Positions 34,092-45,370 are shown, numbered from the stretch's first letter. The stretch is 64,000 nucleotides of DNA from Novakomyces olei (GCA_016906335.1 JADEYG010000007.1:1021001-1085000); one strand, 5' to 3'. Notes: generated by a model from the letters alone, not told the origin. Translations and numbers: made by a program.

Positions 34092-35947
34092 ATGATGTCT
34101 ACAACGAATGGTGAAGGAGACCAGAAGAACGGGTTTGTGGAAACAGATATGGAGTTGGAACAATTAGGTTCTATTGAAGACGACTTGAGTGCTATTCGTG
34201 GTCTGGAACAGCCGAGCGCCGCCTTGCAGCCGAGCGCCTCCTTGCACGTATCCGATCCTCATACTGAAACCTCTTCCTCGTCAAGTCTCAGCAGTGCTGA
34301 TAATGATCTTTTCAATGGATCAACGGAGGCCTTTTTAATGGGTACGGCAACAGATCGGGATCGGTTACTCGCAAAAAGGCCAAAGCGGGAAGTTACAAGC
34401 CGTCCGCGTTCCACAGATCTGGAACGTGTAGCATGGTCCCGTGTTTCGGCTTCCGGTCAATTACGAGAGGATAAGGGTGTCGTGGCTGGAAAGCGCGGGC
34501 GCAGAGACTCGGGAGCTTTGGATCAAAATGCTCTTACTCCCGCATCTTCACCTATTCGGCCCGGAGGAGAAGTCGAGAATGGAGGAAAAAGGAGGAAAAT
34601 ATCTATAAAAATTGCAAAGCAGCCTGACGCTGTTGAGGCTGTTACTACGTCTTTAGTATTAGCACCCTCTCCACCATTAGAGCACGTGAATGACCAAAGT
34701 ACATCGCATTCACCAGATACGGATTCGAAAATACGTAGGGTCAAGAAGAGTCCGATCAAAGGCCGGCGGAAACCAGAAGCTGGATCGCTGCCTAAGCTTC
34801 CCAAGCTGGTAGATCTCGCTTCTGAGTCTCAGGTTAATGGCACAGTTCAATCGGCGCCATCTGCACCTCCGGCAACTTCTGGATTCGCTCATGATGCTAT
34901 GCCCTGGGAAGGCAAGCCTTCTGAGGATGATCCAGCAAAGGTAAGGAAAGAATATACATTTAAATTTATGTCAAAGAGGGGACAAAGCAAAGGAATTAAA
35001 CAAATTTATCAATTTATTTATACCAAAATATGCAAATCAAAAGAAAAGGCAATATCAAAAGAGGCAGATGGAAAGAACCTCCAACCCCTCGAAATATCTG
35101 TGGCCGTTCGTACAGTGATTTATCATCAACGATCATAGCATTGTTCTAATACTAACGTCCTAGTACAACGAAGACTTTTGTGCAGTTTGCAGGGGCCCCG
35201 GCAGATTCTTGTGCTGTGAATCGTGTCCACGGTCCTTCCACTTCTTCTGTCTTGATCCACCGTTGGACGATGAAATTCTTCCAGACGAGGCATGGCACTG
35301 CAGAGTATGTATTGCTAAACGCTGGCCCCCACCCAAGCATCCACGTGGGATATTTTCTCAGCTGCTTGATAATGTTGATCGCAGCATCCCCGTCAAATTT
35401 CATCTGCCCGCGGCCATCCGCAGCTATTTCCAAGGCTGTGGTACGAACGAAGAGGGCGAGTATATCGATACTTTTGAAACAAAACCTCCCAAAATTGGCC
35501 GAAAGGGTTACGCAGAGGATCGTGATCCACAACAGTTGAAAGACAAGCACGGAAGATTGCTTTTATGCTTTGTCTGTGGTAAATCGGCACAAGGGTCTAG
35601 TGGAATCGTTGTATGTGATTACTGTCCTTCAGCCTGGCATTTGGACTGTTTAACTCCTCCATTGCCTGGAGTGCCTTCGAATACAAGACGATGGATGTGT
35701 CCGAATCATGCTCATCATTATACACCAAAGATGCGGATCCCGAGACGCGCCAAGGTGCACGATGTGTCCTTGAATCGTGGTTTTGTTAACAAGGGCAACG
35801 TTGAGGTTGATAACAGCGCTGAGGATCAAGCTCACCTTGACTCAATTGCCGCTATTATCGGCGACCGTGACGATTTTGAGCTGCAACATGTGAAGTATCG
35901 GCTGCCAGAGCACGGGCTCAAACTAGATTTTCTTGATCATGTCAAAC

Positions 35948-35979
<32 letters not shown>

Positions 35980-36428
35980 GATACTGTATTCTTTTTCTGC
36001 CTTTTTTTGGCCATGTTTAAACTCTTCGCCTTTGCTATGCTTTAGTTTTGCGCGATGCCGGTTGATATCGTTTGTTTAAATTCTAATGGTACCAAAACAA
36101 ATTTTTGCTAATTAGTCCAAGAAAAACAGAACGTGAAAGGCGAGCCAAGGAGGAGGCGGCAATGCATTCTCTCTTAAGTATGCCGTACAAAGAAAACCTG
36201 TCTCTGCTTCTCTCTATCGCAATGGTATACTTTTTCTCTATTCAACCTTTGCTAACAGAAATTCAGGCTCAAATGCCACTTGTCTCGACGGTGGAGAAAG
36301 GGCCAGTGGACGAGTCTGAAGTGATGGGGCGTGAGATTGGACCGGTAGAGCGCCTGCAGTGTTTGGCGCTGCGGAGACTGTTACGGCAAAAAAGCCATGA
36401 TGAGCTTGTAGCCTTTTTCACAAGCTAG
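34092..36428 (+). CDS. Rco1/Cph1-like double-PHD subunit of an Rpd3S-type complex
   Basis: Exons 34092-34940, 35164-35948, 36116-36224 and 36267-36428 give 634 aa. Residues 1-283 are disordered with basic Ser/Lys patches (RRVKKSPIKGRRKPE). PHD1 is at about 288-335 (CAVCRGPGRFLCCESCPRSFHFFCL). PHD2 is at about 418-466 (CFVCGKSAQGSSGIVVCDYC ... WHLDCL ... WMCPNH). Two PHD fingers separated by a SID-like HPRGIFSQLLDNVDRSIPV region is the Rco1/Cph1/Cph2 layout; those bind H3 tails and target the histone deacetylase to transcribed genes. Introns are 223, 167 and 42 nt; the first contains a misleading open frame and the second a T run. The last two exons are less certain. Confidence 0.8.
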
Positions 36429-37100
36429 GCTTGGCTTGGCCTGAAGAGCTTGGCTATTTTTGTGAGAGATAGAGTGTGTACAGTATTGTATTTAGATTGT
36501 TTAGCATAAGAATACGCCGTCTATAGCTCGCTGGTTGAGACTGTTAATTTATGATAGCGTGTAATCAGCACCGTGTCCCCTCTGTTCTCGTTCCAACTGG
36601 CTTTCCCTTATCCTTGTAAGCCCTAATGCTTGATAACCCTAATCCTCAATAACCCTAATCTTCGATAACCCTATAATTATAGTATAGCTGCCTCCTTATT
36701 TGCATAGTTCCATATATCTGTTATAATAACTTTATATAAAAGGTCCATAGTGCCCACCTTTGGCACACTACAAAATTTGTACGTATTACGCGCTGTGTAA
36801 CGTGCAATGTACAAGTAAACGCATAAATCCATCCCCTCACTCTTGTACCTATCCATACGCACAAGCAATCTATGCGCATATTGTTTTTACCGAAATGCTG
36901 ATTGGCCGGCCGGGAATAAGTCATCCATATAAACTGACCGTCGGCCGTTTTAGCCCTTGTCCAAAGCCAACAGAGTCTGATAGTGTTCGATTCCCTTTGA
37001 CCTCACTGCCTGATCTTTGCTAGAGATCGCAAGGTTGCTGAAGCTTTCTCACCTTTATCACGATTGCCACGGCTCTTATCGCAACTCTGCTTTCCGTCTA
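36429..37100. other. Spacer with telomere-like boxes upstream of SDH2
   Basis: About 670 bp. It includes the CCCTAA array annotated separately and a CATCC/TATAAA region close to SDH2. Nothing coding is seen. Confidence 0.45.
36621..36674 (+). promoter_or_regulatory. Array of four CCCTAA telobox-like sites
   Basis: CCCTAATG, AACCCTAATC, AACCCTAATC and AACCCTAT are spaced about 14-16 bp apart, ~430 bp before the SDH2 start. AACCCTAA is the box bound by Tbf1/Teb1-type Myb factors in fungal promoters, and is also a telomere repeat unit. Function here is inferred. Confidence 0.5.
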
Positions 37101-37910
37101 ATGTTGGGCCTTCGCAAAACTTATTTGGGTGCCGCTTCGGCAGCACGGGCTGGCTCCCAGTCTCTTCGAGCCACGATGGCTACGCATGCTGAGCCGCCCA
37201 AGGCTCCTCGTTTGAAGGAGTTTCAGATCTACCGGTGGGATCCGGAGAACCCGAGTGTGAAACCTCATATGCAGTCCTTCCATATTGATCTGAACCAGTG
37301 CGGTCCTATGGTTCTCGACGCCATCATTAAAATCAAAAACGAGCAAGACCCAAGCCTGACCTTCCGGCGGTCTTGTCGAGAAGGTATCTGCGGCTCATGT
37401 GCCATGAATATCGAGGGCGGCAACACTCTGGCCTGCCTGTCCCGCATTACACCGGAAGACAAGCCGACCAAAATTTACCCTCTACCTCACTGCTACGTTA
37501 TGAAGGATTTAGTACCTGACTTGACCCATTTCTATCAGCAGTACAAGAGTATCGAACCCTACCTCCAGCGTGAAAGCAACCCTCCAAACACGGAGAATCT
37601 GCAGTCACGCGAGGACCGTGCAAAGTTAGATGGTCTTTATGAGTGTATTCTTTGTGCTTGCTGCTCTACTGCCTGCCCTTCATACTGGTGGAACAATGAA
37701 GAGTACCTTGGTCCCGCTGTGCTAATGCAGGCTTACCGGTGGATCGCTGATTCACGTGACGAGGCTACGGTCAAACGTCTCACCAAGCTGGAAAACACAT
37801 ATGCTCTCTACCGTTGCCATACTATCATGAACTGTGCTAGGACCTGTCCCAAGGGACTCAACCCTGGCCGTGCCATTGCGTACATGAAGCAAGCAATGGC
37901 CACGTATTAG
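37101..37910 (+). CDS. SDH2: Succinate dehydrogenase iron-sulfur subunit
   Basis: A single-exon gene of 269 aa from the ATG at 37101. Residues 1-32 are an Arg/Ala-rich mitochondrial presequence ([20 protein letters not shown]). The [2Fe-2S] ligands lie in [22 protein letters not shown], the [4Fe-4S] motif in [17 protein letters not shown] and the [3Fe-4S] motif in [18 protein letters not shown]. It passes electrons from FAD in Sdh1 to ubiquinone in complex II. The quinone-site residues PSYWWN are present. No intron is needed. Confidence 0.97.
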   Translation: MLGLRKTYLGAASAARAGSQSLRATMATHAEPPKAPRLKEFQIYRWDPENPSVKPHMQSFHIDLNQCGPMVLDAIIKIKNEQDPSLTFRRSCREGICGSCAMNIEGGNTLACLSRITPEDKPTKIYPLPHCYVMKDLVPDLTHFYQQYKSIEPYLQRESNPPNTENLQSREDRAKLDGLYECILCACCSTACPSYWWNNEEYLGPAVLMQAYRWIADSRDEATVKRLTKLENTYALYRCHTIMNCARTCPKGLNPGRAIAYMKQAMATY

Positions 37911-38602
37911 AGAATGAGCTGCTTGAGCATGTCATGATTCAGATTGGGCTTTAAAGGTGGAGGCGGTGGTGCCATGTATCCGCGCAAGATTACTGTATGC
38001 ATTCGGTTTGAATACCAGTTAGTGTGAATACATTTTAAAGATAATTACTTTTAAAACATGGGAGCCAGTAAAGCGTTTTGCGTATTCTGAAGTAGGCAAG
38101 GATTACGGCGATACAATCATACTGATCACTAAACGTCCAGATTTTTGCATTAGAAATTAGCACTACTTCACGGAGTGTATCCCGTCGTGTAAACAATCGT
38201 GTCTTCCCTATATTTGTGCGTCATTTTGTTCATGCAAAGCTCTATCCAAAACTGCTTTACCAAAATTATAGGAAGTAAATGTAATAATGAGTGCGCGTAA
38301 CATATATCTGCGTGTATATATATACTTTTATTGTACGTGATTAGGGTTAGGGTTAATATTAATGTACAACAGCTATAGTCTGTGATCGAACAAGCGCAGT
38401 ATCCCAGAGCAAAGTCAGTAAGAGCAAACGATAACACGGTGCATCGGGTGTATAGGACTCGGGGCGCTATCGTAATTTGCTCAGTAGCAATATTTGCCTG
38501 CTCTAGCACGTCAGCATATGGGACTTTGCTCGTCCCTGGTTACCTGATCCATTGATAGAGAGACGAGTTCCGGCTTGAGATAACGCTTCTCGTGCTTCCA
38601 GA
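37911..38602. other. Spacer SDH2/DID2 with telomere-like block
   Basis: About 690 bp. It holds the SDH2 3' UTR, a TTAGGGTTAGGGTTAA block at 38341 and the DID2 promoter. No gene is seen. Confidence 0.45.
38341..38355. promoter_or_regulatory. TTAGGG x2 telobox
   Basis: Two perfect TTAGGG units plus TTAA, ~250 bp before the DID2 start. It could be a Tbf1/Teb1-like site or a short interstitial telomere seed. Confidence 0.5.
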
Positions 38603-39432
38603 ATGTCGGGTTTAGAAAGTATGATTTGGTTGTCGCTGCGTACTGTACTAACTGCATGCAGAGTCTTTGTTTCAGCTCAAGGTACTGCTTCGTGGAGGCA
38701 TCGCCTGCTTACTAACTGCAGTTTACGGCCAAGACTTTAAATCGGCAATCGCAAAAGGCGACAAAGGAGCGCAAATCTGAGGAGGCAAAAGTCAAAAAGG
38801 TACGTCGACAGGACTTGTGGATACTTTCAAGATCAGAATAGAGACTGATAAGTTTAGGCGCTTCAGCAAGGTCACCAGGACATTGCACGTATCTACGCAG
38901 AGAATGCGATCCGCAAGCAGGAAGAGAGTGTAAACCTTTTGCGGTTGGCGAGCCGGATAGACGCTGTTAGTTCGCGTGTGCAAACGGCAGTTGTTATGAG
39001 AAATGTATGATACATTTTTTTTTCTTTTTCTTCGGTCTCTAACAAGTTTGAAGGTTACTGGAAACATGGCGAATGTAGTGCGGGGCATGGATCGAGCCAT
39101 GGAAAGTATGAACTTGGAGAGAATTTCGGTCGTGATGGATAAATTCGAGTCTCAGTTTGAGGATTTGGATGTTCAGTCGGGTTATATGGACACGGTAAGT
39201 CAATTTTACATTATTGTTTTGCAGCGGGTTTTAACTTTTTTAGGCTATGGGCCAGACTACCGCGCAGTCGCAGCCGCAAGAGGAGGTTGATAATCTCATG
39301 TCGCGTATTGCGGATGAGAATGGCATTGAAAGGCAACATGAGCTTGATCGTGAAGTACCGCAGAATATTTCGCAACGGCAGCCGGTCAATGAGGATGGCC
39401 TTAATGAGCGACTCAAGGCTATTCGTGGGTAA
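38603..39432 (+). CDS. DID2: ESCRT-III protein Did2/CHMP1
   Basis: Six exons: 38603-38618, 38662-38681, 38722-38799, 38858-39004, 39054-39194 and 39244-39432, giving 196 aa (yeast Did2 204). The first two exons are micro-exons of 16 and 20 nt; joining them gives MSGLEKSLFQLK/FTAK, matching yeast Did2 (GLENTLFQLKFTSK). The basic alpha1 is followed by [27 protein letters not shown] and [16 protein letters not shown]. The C-terminal MIM1 helix is [10 protein letters not shown], the site that recruits the Vps4 AAA ATPase. It acts in endosomal sorting and membrane scission. Introns are 40-58 nt; two have perfect TACTAAC branch sites. Confidence 0.95.
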
Positions 39433-39867
39433 AATATGATTTAATCTGCGTTGGGAAGTTTGGCAACAGGCTCGTGATTCCATAGTTCGTTTTTCAATTT
39501 AATGAGGATTCATATTATTTAGCTGGCCATATATATAAGCGTCGTCGAAAAAATAAAGATTAAATAATGACAAAAATTGCTGTTGATCTGTCAGTGTTAA
39601 GAAACTTGTAAGGCAAATGAAGTATCGTCGACGCCTCCTTCTATTCAATTTGTTGTTACAATTTGAGATGCGTTATGTCAATTATCAGCCGTAGTTACGG
39701 TTCTTGCGCGTACAAAGTATAGAATCTAAAGCCACAGTATCTACTCTATCGTGGTTGATGCTTATTGCCCTTTGCTCGCTAATGCTCATCAATCCTATTC
39801 ACAAAAAATATTATGAGAGCACGCAGAGTAGACACTTATTCTATGTTGTGGTGGAACCCAAGCTTAT

Positions 39868-39893
39868 ATTAGGTTTAGGGTTTGCTAGGGTTA
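39868..39893. promoter_or_regulatory. Degenerate telomere-like TTAGGG block
   Basis: Three degenerate TTAGGG-like units in the DID2-CYC1 spacer, about 600 bp before CYC1. Confidence 0.4.
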
Positions 39894-40334
39894 GTTTGGT
39901 AAACCCGGATTAGTTGAACACACATATAGATAGCCTAAATAGCCTTCCTAATAAAATCATCCGTCTTAATATTCTATACGAAATGCTTATACGGAAATAT
40001 AACGATATATCTATTATTTACCGTCGTCGTGCAGAGTAGTGCAATAAAAAGCGCGTAAGCAGCCAGACCAACCACCGGTAAAGCTACTAGTACAAGATAA
40101 ACTGCGCAGCGTAAATTACTGCTTTGCAAGTTAGACGCTGGCGGCTTTATAATTCAGGCTATCTTTCTCGCTATCTGTATTGAATATAGAAAATCAGACG
40201 GAGCAATGGACCTTTGACGCTTTTATTACGTAGAGCGCTTTATACTAACGCGACCGACCGCTCCATTTACATAATCCCCTATATTTGTGACGTGAATCAT
40301 TTCACGGATTAATGATCGCTGACCCCTTCGTGGA

Positions 40335-40346
40335 AAACCCTAATCG
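40335..40346 (+). promoter_or_regulatory. AACCCTAATC box upstream of CYC1
   Basis: A single telobox-like site about 160 bp before the cytochrome c ATG. It is identical to the core repeated upstream of SDH2. Confidence 0.45.
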
Positions 40347-40501
40347 CCGGCCCGGTCTCTGGGCCAATGAGAGAACTCGAAATTTTCGCACCGGCTGCTA
40401 TATTGTTCCCGTAAAGTTCCGCGACGTATAGGGAAAATATATATACACTCACAAATATAATTGTTCCAACCTGTCGAACGTTACTGACACCAATACAAAC
40501 G

Positions 40502-40837
40502 ATGGCTAAATCAGAGGTTGGAAAAGGCGATGCCAAGAAGGGCGCAAACTTGTTTAAGACTCGCTGTGCTATTTGCCACACGATTGAGGAAGGAGGAGGC
40601 AACAAGGTTGGTCCTAACTTGCACGGACTCTTTGGCCGCCAATCTGGCCAGGTCGAAGGATTTGCATACACCGACGCGAACAAGAAGAAGGGCGTTGTAT
40701 GGGAGGCAGAGACCCTGTTCGAATACTTGGAAAACCCCAAGAAGTATATTCCGGGCACTAAGATGGCCTTCGCCGGTCTGAAGAAGGAAAAGGACCGCAA
40801 CGATATCGTTGCTTATCTCCACGACGCTTCGAAATAG
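40502..40837 (+). CDS. CYC1: Cytochrome c
   Basis: A single-exon gene of 111 aa. Haem attachment CAICH is at residues 22-26, and the axial ligand Met88 lies in [24 protein letters not shown] and [13 protein letters not shown] are the standard fungal sequence. It shuttles electrons between complex III and cytochrome oxidase in the intermembrane space; import needs no cleaved presequence. Confidence 0.98.
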   Translation: MAKSEVGKGDAKKGANLFKTRCAICHTIEEGGGNKVGPNLHGLFGRQSGQVEGFAYTDANKKKGVVWEAETLFEYLENPKKYIPGTKMAFAGLKKEKDRNDIVAYLHDASK

Positions 40838-41415
40838 ATGTGCATTTTCGCAAGCACTGGTCGGCAGAGTTGGCCCCTGTGCGCGACCTGCTTAATAAAA
40901 GGCTTTATCGGCCGACTCTTTTTGGCGGCCGTTTTATTAAAAGTTCAAGAAATTGGACACGAAATTGTAATTCAAAAAAATATAGATGCTTTATTTAGGT
41001 CGATTATTATTGGCTGCATACGTTTATTCAATAACGCCAATAATTAAGCAATTTTAAAGAAATAATACTCTACAAAAAACCAAACTTGATGTCAACATGA
41101 TTTCCATTAAGGCTACTCTGTCGAGCTACTGCCGTTGTGATTGCAAACTTTTATGTTTCAGTCATCGGCTGTTGAATGACGTCAGTCAATGACCCTTTAA
41201 ATGCTCATATGTACTTTGCAAGGCTTGTCCTTGCTTTCATAGAATGCTATTACTAGTTAACCCCATCTCTCAATTAAACGTCTATCCCGTACCGCCATTA
41301 ATCACATAGAGCGTGCACAGTAACGAAAAGGCTCAGACGAGTGCCGTTATACCCACCAGATCCCTTGAGCACTCTCATCACCTTGTTCCGCCTTGTTCCA
41401 CCTTGCTCCGCCAGT
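40838..41415. other. Convergent spacer CYC1/TAF8
   Basis: About 580 bp holding both 3' UTRs. Near 41385 a CCTTGTTCCG phrase repeats three times. No gene is seen. Confidence 0.4.
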
Positions 41416-42216
41416 TCACACTATACTCGGGCGGTCTATCCAGCGTGAGCGTTCCCAGTTGACGAAAACAGGCTCTATACTCTTGTCCGGTAATGGCCCA
41501 TACCCCATTTCACGCCAGGTCTCGTTCCAGTCTGCTACTTGTGGAGAAATTTCCTCTTCTCCACTACTTTCTGCCTTCCTACTAGCAGCTGCCGCAATCT
41601 GTACGAATTGTTTTAATGATTTTTCTGCCTGTTTAGCTTCACGCGACGCCTGTTCGCGAACTGCGTGAGGTGTTTGTGGCCGTTGCGGGAAAGTTGCAGT
41701 GAAACGATAAGTATGTGGAGCGGGAAAGTCTGGAACGGAAGAGTTTACACGCGCATAAGCCGGTAACTGACTCGCCGCTGCTGTCGCGGGATCAATCATG
41801 GCCGCTGAAGCATTAGCAGCTGCAATCTGGGTCTCCTGAGAAAACCCTAAAGGCAATTGGCTCTTTTCCGCACTGGACGCCTCCTTCCTGTCCTGTGCAG
41901 ATTCCGGCAAAGCTTCAACAGACTCTTTGCCGCTGTTTGACAGAGGCAGTGCCGCAGCGACGGCAGGCGTAGCCTCAAGAGCAGCCAGCATCTCTCGCCA
42001 GTCGGTCCCTCTTAACCTTAACGCGTCCACCACATCAGGCGTAGATATCATACGGCGACTCTGCAGCTGAGCAAGCCGAGCTGCCTGGCCGACAAGCTGC
42101 TGTACATAGTCTGAGAGCACTGACTGCAACTTGGCCTGAGCACGGCCCTGCACGCCGGAAAACCCTTGGTGCGCCAGAATTGCACTTGTGCCGGGTACGT
42201 CGTAGCCGGCCGCCAT
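41416..42216 (-). CDS. TAF8: TFIID subunit TAF8
   Basis: A single-exon gene of 266 aa. Residues ~8-80 form a Bromo_TP histone fold (ILAHQGFSGVQGRAQAKLQ, LLVGQ-like helix, ISTPDVVDALRLRG). After an Ala-rich linker comes the TAF8 motif VPDFPAPHTYRFTATFPQRP and the coiled segment VREQASREAKQAEKSLKQFV. TAF8 pairs with TAF10 and carries the nuclear import signal of that pair. The start is the first ATG, just before the histone fold. Confidence 0.8.
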   Translation of the reverse strand: MAAGYDVPGTSAILAHQGFSGVQGRAQAKLQSVLSDYVQQLVGQAARLAQLQSRRMISTPDVVDALRLRGTDWREMLAALEATPAVAAALPLSNSGKESVEALPESAQDRKEASSAEKSQLPLGFSQETQIAAANASAAMIDPATAAASQLPAYARVNSSVPDFPAPHTYRFTATFPQRPQTPHAVREQASREAKQAEKSLKQFVQIAAAASRKAESSGEEEISPQVADWNETWREMGYGPLPDKSIEPVFVNWERSRWIDRPSIV

Positions 42217-42743
42217 TGCGCTAAAGTGCCTGCTTAAATCTCGAATATTAATGACTCCATTTGACCGCTCGAGATTGTGTATTTGGCCTCGGTCTCAGGC
42301 TCGTTTGGCTGTTCCCACGAGCGATCTGGTCCCTTGGCTTGGTGGTGCAAGCATTTTCCTTTATTTTCTCTGCTCTATTATTCGATGTCCTACAATGAAA
42401 CGAGACATAATGTATTATTTCATGGTTTTACTATTCTATATGGTTTCTATATTATACGAGTTCTGTGTAACTTCATTTCTATAATATTTCTATTCTATAT
42501 TATTTCCATTTTATATAATTTCTATTTTATATATTTCTATTTTATATTATTTACTTCTTATGAGACAATATTTTATACAATTTCTGTTCTAAATAATTTC
42601 CATTTATAAATCTCTATTTTATATAATTACTGTACACTCTGATTCTGCCATAGTAACGTACTATTAATATACGGACGCTTGCATCGTCATACCCAAATAT
42701 CGTCCGTTGCCAACTAATCGTAAAGAAAAAGTGGATCGTTCCA
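42217..42743. other. Divergent spacer TAF8/FMP52
   Basis: About 530 bp. It includes a TTCTATTTTATAT-type low-complexity block (42470-42630). It presumably holds both promoters. Confidence 0.45.
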
Positions 42744-43546
42744 ATGACAGAAGGTAAGAGCGCCATCATATTCGGCGGCACAGGCGCCGTTGGTCGTGCT
42801 CTTGTTCGCGAACTGGCGGAAAAGTCACCAACTTTTACGCAGATTACTCTTGTACAGCGCCGAGCGTTCGATTACAAGCTCGATGCCACTGCAGCGAGCC
42901 GCGTGGAGACAGTAATTGTTCCTGATCTTTTTCGCGCTGCCGAGTCGCACAGTGAAGCTTTCAAGGGCCATGAGTATGCTTTTTTGCGTATCTTTATTTC
43001 GCTATTTGCTTTAATTATTGACGCACTTGAATTTTTATGCTAACAGCCAGTTCTGTTTTCATAACCCTCGGCACTACTCGTGCAGCGGCTGGCTCAGCAA
43101 AAGAGTTTAAGCGTTTAGACCAGGACTTGCCGATCCAGCTGGCTGCCGCTGCCATCGATGCGCAAGTCAAGGGCCAGAGGATAGTGTACTGTAGTGCGAC
43201 CGGAGCAAATGCGAGTTCACACTTTTTATATCCGCAGTCTAAGGGCGAGACGGAGAAAAGGCTGGAGGAGTTGATAAAGGACAAGCAGGAGAAAGGCGAT
43301 ACTGCCGCACGTTTCTGTACTGTGAGACCTGCTTTCATTGAGACGGAGGAAGCACGTGAACATCCAAGGTTTATGGAATCAGCAGCAGGCCATGTTGTGT
43401 CTGGCTTACGCTGGGTTGGGTTCAACTGGTCTTCTTCCGTATCGCAGATTGCCAGAGCCATGCGGTTAGCTGGTGAAGGAAGTGTGGACGACTCTGTCAT
43501 TTCCAACAAGCGGATCCTTGAGCTCTATCAGCAGTATTCTGATTAA
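42744..43546 (+). CDS. Fmp52/TIP30-like NAD(P)-binding oxidoreductase
   Basis: Exons 42744-42973 and 43051-43546 give 241 aa (yeast Fmp52 231). The Rossmann motif GGTGAVGRAL lies at residues ~11-20. FITLGTTRAAAGSAKEFKRLDQD and CSATGANASSHFLYPQSKGETEK are diagnostic of the atypical short-chain dehydrogenase Fmp52/HTATIP2 group, with the YxxxK pair present as YPQSK. Fmp52 localises to the mitochondrial outer membrane in yeast. The 77-nt intron ends at the second of two close AG sites (43050), which keeps the frame. Confidence 0.9.
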
Positions 43547-44051
43547 GCGCTCTTACTCCAGGTCACATCGTTGGGCATGGCCTTTGTAGCTGCGCTTTTA
43601 ACGGTACTCTTGTAAAATGTTTGGGGAACGTGGCGCTCTTTCCGTTGGCTTTATGGGGCTTTAGTGTGTACGCGACAACACTTCATTGCAACAGTCATTC
43701 GATGTACACTTTGTCCAAGCCTTGAAGGGATTTCTTGACTTTCTTGACTGCTATTCTGTGTTGCGATTAATTACAAACTTGTGTAACAAAAGTCTAAAAA
43801 AAAAGAGACAAACGTGGATAAAATATAACGAAAATAAAGAGATTTAGCAATGTTGTTATTGAGCGGTTTTTGTCTGTATTGAAAATATGCACATTGCTCG
43901 AGCGCAACAGCGAATTCTGCTTTCTTCGATTTTTGTTCATTTTTTGTATATTCATTATGTTTAATTAATCTTCTATGACCTCTCTTTTCTGTCGTGTTCA
44001 GTTATATTTGACAATATTTATTCTTTCCTGTCTTTGAATATGGATCACAAT
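43547..44051. other. Convergent spacer FMP52/ECH1
   Basis: About 500 bp of 3' UTR-like T-rich sequence. No gene is seen. Confidence 0.4.
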
Positions 44052-45039
44052 CTAGAGCTTTGGCTGCCTTTTACGTATAAAAGCGACACGCTCAGCAAAT
44101 TCTTTACTCTGCAATGCAGTTGCGTTCCATTGCGCCGTAAACGCTAGCGCTTCCTCTTCCGTATGATTTTGTGAATAATTTAACAACGTTTTTGTGCTCT
44201 GTACTGCGATCGCGCTCTTACTCGCAATTAGTGCTGCCAGTTCAACTGCTGCTGTAATTGCAGCCTCTTTAGACGCAAAATTTTGCGAAATCAAGCCTTG
44301 AGTCAAAGCTTCATGCTCATCAAATTCACGACAAGTAAAACAGACTTGACGCACCCACGAATCGTTGCCCACACAGCGATTCAGCCGTTGTAACGTTCCC
44401 ATATCAGCTGCCAACCCAGCATCCACTTCCTTGACGGAAAATCTAGCAGGAGCTGCTAGACGAATATCACAAGAAGTCAAAAGATCAATAGCCAATCCGT
44501 ATGAAACGCCGTGGGCTATCATTACCACAGCTGTACACAATTAGATCGGCTGTCGTTAAACAAAAATTCAGACAAAAAATGAGCCTCTGGAAGGAAATGT
44601 GGGGGGGAAGGCATTACGCTTTCTGCATAGTTTTGAACTGCCAATAGCGGACTGCATTCGCGCAATTTGCTGGCGCGTTCTTTCTGCCGTGTGGAAAACG
44701 TCCTTATTCGCATTTGCTTCTAAAAGTTGTACCAAAGCATTCACTGTCGTAAGAATCGTGAATGAAAACTCGATGTTCAAATGTACCATCAACTCCAGAA
44801 CAAAAGTGCTTTCCTGCACCATAGATTACGACACAGCGGATGTTTGGATCGTCGGAAGCCAATGCTAGTGCCGACTGATACGCTTCCCACTGTCTGCTTG
44901 TCAGTATTTATTCGTATTGTTGCGGAACGAACTCTTGATCAAAGGCATTTAGCTTTTCTGCACGGTTGAACTGCAAAACTAGTACGCCTTTGGCAGGCTG
45001 TTCGGCCGTCAATCGCGGGCTGCGGCTGTACTTGTCCAT
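44052..45039 (-). CDS. Delta3,5-delta2,4-dienoyl-CoA isomerase (ECH1 family)
   Basis: Exons 45039-44933, 44893-44787, 44743-44618 and 44530-44052 give 272 aa. The crotonase fold starts LVLQFNRAEKLNAFD. The oxyanion loop GKHFCSGVDVNA is split by an intron, then CRKPVVMIAHGVSYGLAIDLL and RFSVKEVDAGLAADMGTLQRL. The acidic residues in EVDAGLAAD match those of ECH1/Dci1, which isomerise dienoyl-CoA from odd-position double bonds in beta-oxidation. The C-terminus RQPKL is a weak PTS1-like tripeptide, hinting at peroxisomes. The introns are 39, 43 and 87 nt; the last donor was chosen because it restores the conserved KPV. Confidence 0.88.
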
Positions 45040-45370
45040 TACCGATACCGATCAAGTGTGGGGAAAACTTTACCCCAGAAATTACTGTAAACAGGAGCAA
45101 GTTATTCGGCGATAAAGGTTGAATAAGTCCACGGGCCCCGTGACGATATGGATAATTTACTGGCTGCCATCGGTGCTAGATCGGATACCGACAGACTATA
45201 TCGGAAAGGGTCGCGCTGAACAACATGGGATTTTTAAACAGTAAACTAGAGTAAACTATGAGTTGGAATAAGATCAGAAAATTTTAAAAAAGGATCAACA
45301 AAACCAGTCTATAAGCCCGCCAAATGCATGAGTGGGACTCTTACATGTATCAATTGCTAGTATGGCTCAT
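45040..45370. other. Spacer ECH1/GH12-like gene
   Basis: About 330 bp between the ECH1 start and the stop of the GH12-like gene, both minus strand. No feature stands out. Confidence 0.4.

Larger units (their letters stand above)
39433..40501. other. Spacer DID2/CYC1
   Basis: About 1.07 kb. It includes a TTAGGTTTAGGGTTTGCTAGGG block (39868-39893) and an AACCCTAATC box (40335-40346) before CYC1. No domain-bearing frame is present. Confidence 0.45.

Noticed and set aside
36984-36995. tRNA B-box-like TGTTCGATTCCC upstream of SDH2
   Set aside because: No pairing T-stem, no acceptor stem and no A box at the right distance, so not a tRNA.
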